NCBI GenBank assembly: GCA_025360125.1
Contig: JANYCU010000045.1
Coordinates: 248,001-312,000 of the forward strand
DNA from: Armatimonadota bacterium
GTDB lineage: Bacteria; Armatimonadota; Fimbriimonadia; Fimbriimonadales; Fimbriimonadaceae
Length of the DNA: 64,000 bases
Direction of reading: 5' to 3'
Notes under the pieces: generated by a model
Seen by the model: the letters and a program-made list of their open reading frames with translations, nothing else
Told to the model about the DNA's origin: nothing
Databases searched by the model: none
In this document: positions 58,449 to 64,000 of the stretch, piece after piece
How the letters are laid out: each line of letters starts with the position of its first letter
Position numbering within the stretch: the first letter of the stretch is position 1
Position numbers and translations under genes: made by a program

Positions 58449-59696
58449 ATGGAAATGATTAGCCCCACAATCAAGTGTCCCGAGTGCGGAACAGAGATTC
58501 CGCTAACCGAAACGATTGCCGCACCCCTTATTGAGCAAGCACGAATTGAAGGTGAAGCCAAACTTCGTGAAGTAATTGAGGAGAAGCAGTTAGCAGAGCA
58601 CAAATTGAGCATTGGTCTTCAAGAACTCGAAGTGGCGAAAGCTGGAATTGATGCTGAAATTGCTAAGAGGCTCGCTAGCAAACTAACAGATGGTGAGCGA
58701 ATTCAAAGAGAACGTATCCGCGCTGAATTAGAGTCAGAAATAAAGGGAGCCAAGGAGCGTGAGGAGGAAACGTCGGCCAGATTGAAAAAGTCCCAGCAGG
58801 ACGTAATGGACGCTCTTAAGGCAAAGCAATTTGCTGAGCTTGCAGCACAATCTGCCGAAGTAGAAGCTCAAAAGAAAGTCCAGTTTGAAGTCGGCAAGCT
58901 TAGAGAGGAGGCTCAACGAGAAGCCCAGGAAACTGAGAGATTGAAAATTGTCGAAAAAGACAAGCAGATCGAAAAATTACTTCACCAGTTAGATGAAGCC
59001 AAACGTCAGGCACAACAGGGATCTCAACAAATGCAGGGTGAAATTCTTGAGTTAGATTTCGAAAGCACCATACGAGGAACGTTTCCCTGGGATGAGATAG
59101 AAACAGTTAAGACGGGGCAGCGTGGTGGCGATCTCGTACAAAAGGTAATGACGGGCCCTGGCCAACTGGCGGGGACAATTATGTGGGAACTCAAAAGAAC
59201 GCAAAACTGGGGTGGTGACTGGACATCGAAGGCAAAGCAAGATGCCTTATCGGTTAAAGCAGAAGTCGCCATTATTGTTAGCGAATCAACTCCAAAGGGT
59301 ATTGAAACATTTGGCTTCTTCGAGGGGGTCTGGGTTTGTCGACCGCTATACGCGGTTCCCCTTGCTCACGCGATGCGCCAACAGCTAGACCAAGTTTCGA
59401 ATGCTCGTCGAATGGTAGTAGGTAAGCAAGGTAAAGCTGAAATGCTATATGATTACTTAATTGGGCAGGAGTTTCGAGCAAGATTAGAAGGAATTGTTGA
59501 ACCATTTATTCAAATGCAGTCTGATCTTGAAACAGAAAAACGAACAACTTTAAGCAGGTGGAACAAGCGAGCAAAGCAAATTGAGCGAGTCCTATGTTCC
59601 GCCAGTGCCCTTTCTGGTGACCTGCAAGGTATAGGTGGTCGCGAAATGCCAGAATTGCCCGCGTTTATTTTGGAAGACGGCGACACTGATGAGTAA
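58449..59696 (+). CDS. DUF2130 domain protein (coiled coil plus nuclease-like domain)
   Basis: 415 residues from ATG 58449. It begins with a zinc-knuckle half (IKCPECGTEIPL), then a long coiled coil (~25-205). The DUF2130 domain then starts at GEILELDFESTIRGTFPWDEI, with the later IMWELKRTQNWGGDWTSK (E-x-K, as in PD-(D/E)xK-type cores) and ALSVKAEVAIIVSES. First gene of a tight operon: its stop overlaps the SIR2-like start by 8 nt. DUF2130 proteins are proposed nucleases; here it is probably an added effector or sensor of the SIR2-HerA system. Confidence 0.75.
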   Translation: MEMISPTIKCPECGTEIPLTETIAAPLIEQARIEGEAKLREVIEEKQLAEHKLSIGLQELEVAKAGIDAEIAKRLASKLTDGERIQRERIRAELESEIKGAKEREEETSARLKKSQQDVMDALKAKQFAELAAQSAEVEAQKKVQFEVGKLREEAQREAQETERLKIVEKDKQIEKLLHQLDEAKRQAQQGSQQMQGEILELDFESTIRGTFPWDEIETVKTGQRGGDLVQKVMTGPGQLAGTIMWELKRTQNWGGDWTSKAKQDALSVKAEVAIIVSESTPKGIETFGFFEGVWVCRPLYAVPLAHAMRQQLDQVSNARRMVVGKQGKAEMLYDYLIGQEFRARLEGIVEPFIQMQSDLETEKRTTLSRWNKRAKQIERVLCSASALSGDLQGIGGREMPELPAFILEDGDTDE

Positions 59697-60915
59697 CACA
59701 ACAACTTTGAATTCTGCAACTGGCATAGACCTGCGACGGGCATTAAATCTCCTTACTACTGTTCTAAGTTCCCACGATCTTCCAGTTGCATTTTTGTTTG
59801 GGGCAGGAACCTCATGTGCGGTCAGAGTGCCCACAGGCGTTGATGATGAAACACGGCCTCTAATACCAGCTGTTATTGCCTTGACAGAACGATGCAAAGA
59901 ATCAGTGACTTCGGAAGCAACAGATGGCACGATATGGAAGGCCGTATGGGACCAACTCGAGGCAGATTCTCAAACTTACAACAATCGTAAGGATATTGAA
60001 GCAATTCTTTCTCGCCTTAGGATGGTTATTGCGGCACTTCCAGGGGCTAATTTTCAGGGCGCAACCTCAGATCAACTCGGGCGAATGGAGAAGCATATTT
60101 GCGGCGGAATTGCCAGGGAAGTAAACCCAAAGGAATCAGACATACCAGAAGAACTGCCTCACGACCATTTTGCCCGATGGATAAAGAAGTTGCACCGAAC
60201 CCGGGCGATCGAAGTTTTCACAGTGAACTACGATATCCTAATCGAGCGAAGCCTGGAATCCCAGCGCGTACCTGTTTTTGACGGGTTTGTTGGAAGTTAT
60301 CGACCGTATTTCGATGCTTCTGTCTTTGATCGCGATAATGATGAACTTCTTAGCTCCTGGCTCCGGTTGTGGAAGCTTCACGGTTCAATCAACTGGTCGG
60401 GCGGCAATGGAGAACCTATTGTAAGAGGTGAAGTCAAGGAGGATGGCCAAATGATAATGCCATCTCACTTCAAGTATGAAGAGTCCAAGAAAATGCCCTA
60501 TCGGGCGATGCAGGACAAGCTTGGACGGGTGATGAGCCAGAAAAGTGCAGTATTAATTGTCGAAGGATATGCTTTTGGCGATGATCACATCAATGAAATA
60601 ATTCTTAGCCATGCTGAACGTAGCGGTGCAACAATCCTCGCTTTAATGTATTCAGATCCAGTTGAAGGCTCCGCAGTAAAGAACCTTTCAAAGGGTAAAG
60701 GAAATTTCGTTTGTATAGCTCCGAAAGAGGGGTGCATAGGCGGAGATTGGGCAACGTGGGATGCTCAATCACTCAAAGAAGTGGCCGACGACCCGTTGTT
60801 CAAGACGCTTGTAAGTGAAGAACATGGGTGTATTTTGGGTGACTTCGCTCAGTTTGGGAAATTACTTTCCCGCCTTTCTTTTCCAAGTCTAACTTTGGAG
60901 AAAGATGTTAGCTGA
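59689..60915 (+). CDS. SIR2-like NADase domain protein of a SIR2-HerA defence system
   Basis: 408 residues from ATG 59689 (ATGAGTAA overlap with the upstream stop). SIR2_2-type motifs: FLFGAGTSCAV (GAGxS nucleotide loop, ~35), VFTVNYDILIE (the N-Y-D motif, ~180) and LWKLHGSINW (catalytic His, ~235). In known SIR2-HerA pairs the SIR2 protein degrades NAD+ on phage infection and assembles with hexameric HerA. Its last codons overlap the HerA gene by 11 nt, supporting a complex. Confidence 0.85.
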   Translation: MSNTTTLNSATGIDLRRALNLLTTVLSSHDLPVAFLFGAGTSCAVRVPTGVDDETRPLIPAVIALTERCKESVTSEATDGTIWKAVWDQLEADSQTYNNRKDIEAILSRLRMVIAALPGANFQGATSDQLGRMEKHICGGIAREVNPKESDIPEELPHDHFARWIKKLHRTRAIEVFTVNYDILIERSLESQRVPVFDGFVGSYRPYFDASVFDRDNDELLSSWLRLWKLHGSINWSGGNGEPIVRGEVKEDGQMIMPSHFKYEESKKMPYRAMQDKLGRVMSQKSAVLIVEGYAFGDDHINEIILSHAERSGATILALMYSDPVEGSAVKNLSKGKGNFVCIAPKEGCIGGDWATWDAQSLKEVADDPLFKTLVSEEHGCILGDFAQFGKLLSRLSFPSLTLEKDVS

Positions 60916-62644
60916 AGACACGCCGATTGGCTCCGTCGTGGCCGTAAATGGAGTATCAATTAATGTTCGACTTGGCCATTTACCTTCGTCGCTCGCAATT
61001 TTGAATGGTGAAACTTTCAGGCTAGGGCAGACTGGGAGTCTTTATGCAATAAAGGCTGGCTTAATCCACCTCATTGGAATTTGTGATGGAGTAATGGCTG
61101 GTGCACCTCGCGGCGAAGCCCAAACCCGCCATGATGATTATTCTGATCATACGATGACTCTAACCTTGTTCGGCGAGGTTTCACAAGGAGCATTTCAACG
61201 TGGTGTAGGACAATATCCAACGATAGGAGATGAGCTCTATGTGGTGGATACCGCATTGATGCGAATCATTTATAAGTCTTCCAGCATTACCGATCTTTCA
61301 ATTGGAGTATTGTCATCGGCTCCCTCAGTACAGGCTCCGATCAATTTAGACACCCTAATAACTCGACACTCCGCAGTGTTTGGGTCAACGGGATCTGGTA
61401 AGTCAAATTTTGTTGGTCTCTTAGTCGAGGCGTTAACAAGTTCCCGATTTCCGGGAGCGCGAGTGCTGATCCTAGACCCTCATGGAGAGTATGGATTCGC
61501 AGGTAAGCGATTTGATATTGCCGCTGCAGATCCCTCTGAGCAACTCTACTTGCCGTATTGGGCACTGCCGTTTGACAGTTTGTTGGATGTGTTTCAAATG
61601 AGGTCCTCTGCCCCGAATGAACTGTATATTCGAGATATTGTGATCCGGCATAAACGAGAATATGCCAGTAAGACCAGTCTTGATGTTGACGTTGCGGCCA
61701 TTTCAGCCGATAGCCCTGTTCCTTTCAGTGTCAGAGAGCTTTGGTTGGAACTTCAAGAAGGTGAGCTTGCAACATATACTGATAACCAAAAGACGACGAG
61801 GACTCAGCCGACCATTGTTGGTAATGCGACAACCCTCGTTGCTCCCCAATATCCGGCCCATATGTCGGCGTCGAACGCCCCCTTTGCACCAGTTACGAAG
61901 GGGTTGCAACGAAATTTAGATGCTTTGAAGTCTTTATTGACGGACCCGAGGTACGCCTTTTTAGCGGGCAAGGGCATTGATCCGATCCTTGACCCCGACG
62001 TGCCGGTAGTCAAACTTGCTGACTTGGTTTGCAGTTGGATTGGTAGTGATCAAACGGTTTGTACGCTCGATCTTTCTAACGTGGATTCAAAGGTAGATGG
62101 ATTAGTTGCCGGAAGTCTTTTGTCCATTGTCTATGAATTTCTTTTTTGGGGATGTCAAACCGAGATATCTGCCCTAAAGCAACCTGTGTTGATTGTGCTT
62201 GACGAGGCTCACCGAGTTCTACCATGTGAAGGTGATACGATTTGCAACAGAATAGGTGCGCGGATCGCAAAGGAAGGTCGGAAATATGGCGTTGGTCTCA
62301 TGCTTGTGACGCAAAGGCCAAGTGAAGTAAACGAGACAATTTTGAGCCAGATTGGCACGCTGGCCGCAATGAGAACTACTAATGCCGCTGATCGAGCTAA
62401 AATACTGGCGGTTGTACCCGACGAATTCGGCGGCCTCGGCGCAATTCTTCCAGGTCTCAGAAATGGAGAGGCATTTGTTGTCGGCGAAGCAGTACCTCTG
62501 CCAACCAGAATGAGGACTCCAAAGGCGATTCGTAAGTTAGTGGGAGGCGATCCTCCCGTTTCTGTGCCTTGGTCGAAAGCGGAAAGACCAGCAGCTGACG
62601 AATATCTGGCAGCTTATAAGAACTGGGTTTCAAGAAAGCAGTAA
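60905..62644 (+). CDS. HerA-type DNA translocase ATPase
   Basis: 579 residues. An N-terminal HAS-barrel-like region (~1-150) is followed by the ATPase: Walker A GSTGSGKSNFVG at ~160, then ARVLILDPHGEYGF (the conserved DPHGEY of HerA), Walker B VLIVLDEAHRVL at ~435, and LMLVTQRPSEVNETILSQIGT at the C-terminal arginine-finger region. Forms the motor or scaffold ring for the SIR2-like protein. Coupled to the upstream gene and followed 10 nt later by the KTSC gene. Confidence 0.85.
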   Translation: MLAEDTPIGSVVAVNGVSINVRLGHLPSSLAILNGETFRLGQTGSLYAIKAGLIHLIGICDGVMAGAPRGEAQTRHDDYSDHTMTLTLFGEVSQGAFQRGVGQYPTIGDELYVVDTALMRIIYKSSSITDLSIGVLSSAPSVQAPINLDTLITRHSAVFGSTGSGKSNFVGLLVEALTSSRFPGARVLILDPHGEYGFAGKRFDIAAADPSEQLYLPYWALPFDSLLDVFQMRSSAPNELYIRDIVIRHKREYASKTSLDVDVAAISADSPVPFSVRELWLELQEGELATYTDNQKTTRTQPTIVGNATTLVAPQYPAHMSASNAPFAPVTKGLQRNLDALKSLLTDPRYAFLAGKGIDPILDPDVPVVKLADLVCSWIGSDQTVCTLDLSNVDSKVDGLVAGSLLSIVYEFLFWGCQTEISALKQPVLIVLDEAHRVLPCEGDTICNRIGARIAKEGRKYGVGLMLVTQRPSEVNETILSQIGTLAAMRTTNAADRAKILAVVPDEFGGLGAILPGLRNGEAFVVGEAVPLPTRMRTPKAIRKLVGGDPPVSVPWSKAERPAADEYLAAYKNWVSRKQ

Positions 62645-62654
62645 GATAGAAAAC

Positions 62655-62876
62655 ATGGAACCAGTCGAAATGATAATTGTTTCTTCGAGCAACATCGAAG
62701 CGATCGGATTTGATTCAGCATCAGACGAACTTTATGTTCGCTTTATAAAGGGCGGAACTTACATTTACTCAGGCGTTTCTGAGTTCCAATTTAGTGAATT
62801 CGTTGATGCTCCGTCGAAGGGGCAATGGCTTGATCAAAATGTGAAGAAGCCAGGAAATTCATATCGGAAGATGTAA
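62655..62876 (+). CDS. KTSC domain protein
   Basis: 73 residues. SSSNIEAIGFDSASDELYVRFIKGGTYIYSGVSEFQFSEFVDAPSKGQWLDQNVK is a complete KTSC-type domain (the pattern of Y.Y..VP...f..l..A.S.G.yfn..IK). Small KTSC proteins are common near mobile and defence genes with unknown role. Ten nt behind the HerA gene, so probably an operon member. Confidence 0.75.
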   Translation: MEPVEMIIVSSSNIEAIGFDSASDELYVRFIKGGTYIYSGVSEFQFSEFVDAPSKGQWLDQNVKKPGNSYRKM

Positions 62877-62982
62877 TCGACAGGTCTTCTTTGCGTTTGA
62901 CCGTTTCGGTTTGCCGTAACTTCAAGACTTGAGTTTTTCCCCTGTCAAAAAGGAAAGAAGTGAAGAGGCCTAAGTGTTTGGC

Positions 62983-64000
62983 CTATGCGAAGACCGGTGA
63001 CGGCACTGTTGGGTAAGCATAGTAAACGTGCCTGAAGACGGCGTCCACTTTACCCTCAATTTCAGGTCCGCTATAGGATTCTGGCAGACCAGTTTGATCG
63101 CTGTATAGAAAATCAAAGATAGTAGAGCGGACCGCGTCACGAGTTGCTTCCTTCTCGGTCCATTGGGCGATCTTTAGCTTTTCACCTTTCAGGGTCGCAA
63201 GAAGTTGTCCAGCGATCTGCTTAATGGTAGCGACTTCCTTGGGGCTGAGATTTGGCTTCATGAGCAAGTCAAACATGACTACTGACTCAGGGTCGAGACC
63301 CTCCTTAATGTAGCGCTTTTCCTCGCCGTCAAGTGTTTCTACAAAGCGTAAAAGAGCCTCGAATGTTCTTTCAATTGTAAGCCGATCCTTTTCAGAATTG
63401 TAGCTTTCGACGATTTCTTCGTAGCGAGCCTGGAAGTCTGCACGAAGCGGATTTTCTCTCATGAGTTTGGCCAGCCTCCGTTCGATTATCGTCTTGAGTT
63501 CCTGGACGGTCGTGTTCTTTTTAGGACTCTTGGCAAATTCCTCGCGAAGACGTTCGAAGTCTATCTTTGAAATGTCGTAGGGTCGGCTGTGTTCTTTAAC
63601 GACATCCTCTTGAATCGGTTGAATTGCATCAGCAACAACCGCGTGAAGGTCTTTCATGATCTTGCTGATATCCGCATCGTTGCGGTCCTCCTGAAGGCTC
63701 TTATAGATGACGTTGATCGCATCGTACGCATACTTGAAATCGTTGACTCCATCAATCGTGATGCAAGCCTTAAATTTCTTAAAGACCTCACGTGCAATCA
63801 CCTCAAATTGTTTTCGGCACTCGTCCGACTCATTTGCGGCTTCCTTCGCAGCGATGATGGTTGCGTTTCTGGCAAAGCCCGTCTCATTCATGATTGAATC
63901 CAGTGACGCGCCGCGTTCGGCAAGGAAATGTCGCACGAACTCCACGGCCTCGGCGAGTTCAGCTAACAATTCCTCATTCGATCTAGCTGGCTCATCCTCA
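62983..64000 (-). CDS. hsdR: Type I restriction enzyme R subunit, C-terminal part (5' end outside window)
   Basis: The frame is open to the right edge, so at least 338 residues are visible. The end has RLAKLMRENPLRADFQARYEEIVESYN and ERTFEALLRFVETLDGEEKRYIKEGL, the C-terminal (DUF3387-type) helical region of HsdR. It closes with KVDAVFRHVYYAYP, which also matches the usual C-terminus. The motor and nuclease domains lie outside. It would work with HsdM and HsdS, which would be expected further right. The convergent KTSC gene ends 106 nt away. Confidence 0.85.
   Translation of the reverse strand, partial: EDEPARSNEELLAELAEAVEFVRHFLAERGASLDSIMNETGFARNATIIAAKEAANESDECRKQFEVIAREVFKKFKACITIDGVNDFKYAYDAINVIYKSLQEDRNDADISKIMKDLHAVVADAIQPIQEDVVKEHSRPYDISKIDFERLREEFAKSPKKNTTVQELKTIIERRLAKLMRENPLRADFQARYEEIVESYNSEKDRLTIERTFEALLRFVETLDGEEKRYIKEGLDPESVVMFDLLMKPNLSPKEVATIKQIAGQLLATLKGEKLKIAQWTEKEATRDAVRSTIFDFLYSDQTGLPESYSGPEIEGKVDAVFRHVYYAYPTVPSPVFA

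Overview
The window is bacterial DNA made almost entirely of accessory and mobile material. No rRNA, ribosomal-protein or complete tRNA gene is present. The mix of a PEP-CTERM protein, a very long YD-repeat protein, TPR/STAND regulators, zinc-ribbon membrane proteins and mid-range GC fits Armatimonadota (Fimbriimonadia-like). That assignment is inferred from gene style only, because no marker gene is present.

Layout. 0-1.5 kb: 3' end of a VirD4-like ATPase, a replication-relaxation-type protein and a zinc-ribbon membrane protein. This ATPase/relaxation pair is a paralogue of the one at 44.3-46.3 kb. 1.5-6 kb: an unknown protein, a vWA-like lipoprotein coupled to a coiled-coil membrane protein, a divergent DprA-like protein and a small orphan. 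6.4-10.4 kb: one giant protein with four glycosyltransferase-like units and TPRs. 10.5-18.7 kb: an Rhs locus (degenerate NifU-like protein, Gly/Cys-rich 70-residue peptide, YD-repeat shell, core plus variable tip, small membrane protein), followed by scrambled Rhs debris, a truncated TPR gene and a second displaced tip with its own small membrane protein. 18.7-20.4 kb: IS3 relic, hairpin repeats and an AbiEi-like antitoxin. 20.6-26.6 kb: comB, then a five-gene overlapping operon (HTH protein, unknown protein, PEP-swivelling His domain, PPDK-type ATP-grasp, isochorismatase fold), with a divergent mini-caspase-like gene. 26.8-42.0 kb: two cargo blocks, (i) ECF-like sigma factor with partner, CHAT-STAND-TPR protein, outer-membrane-like protein and trypsin-like protease, and (ii) BTAD-STAND-TPR regulator, PEP-CTERM protein and beta-propeller protein. 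42.2-46.5 kb: integrase, excisionase and a mobilisation module. 46.9-50.0 kb: a regulator and a small replication/nuclease gene set. 50-54.9 kb: a large serine recombinase with tiny satellite genes, a stand-alone recombinase-domain protein, and a nuclease/coiled-coil pair. 55-64 kb: a defence island with an OLD-family nuclease, an ArdC-like antirestriction protein, DUF2130-SIR2-HerA-KTSC, and the C-terminal end of a type I restriction HsdR.

The most informative structure is a series of integration junctions. A 74-bp identical segment ending in the 3' half of a tRNA-Leu(GAG) gene occurs at 26696-26769 and 42006-42079. Paired CTCTCAA motifs sit exactly 95 nt before the anticodon loop at three places (20323, 26621, 41931), and about 73 nt after the CCA end at three places (26842, 36282, 42152). 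I read this as tandem cargo elements that share arm-type sites recognised by one tyrosine integrase, most likely the one at 42215-43351; only the last element carries the integrase. A second, different scar system (repeated copies of a serine-recombinase 3' end) brackets the nuclease module at 52-54.9 kb.

All function calls rest on reading motifs and gene order by eye; no database search was possible.
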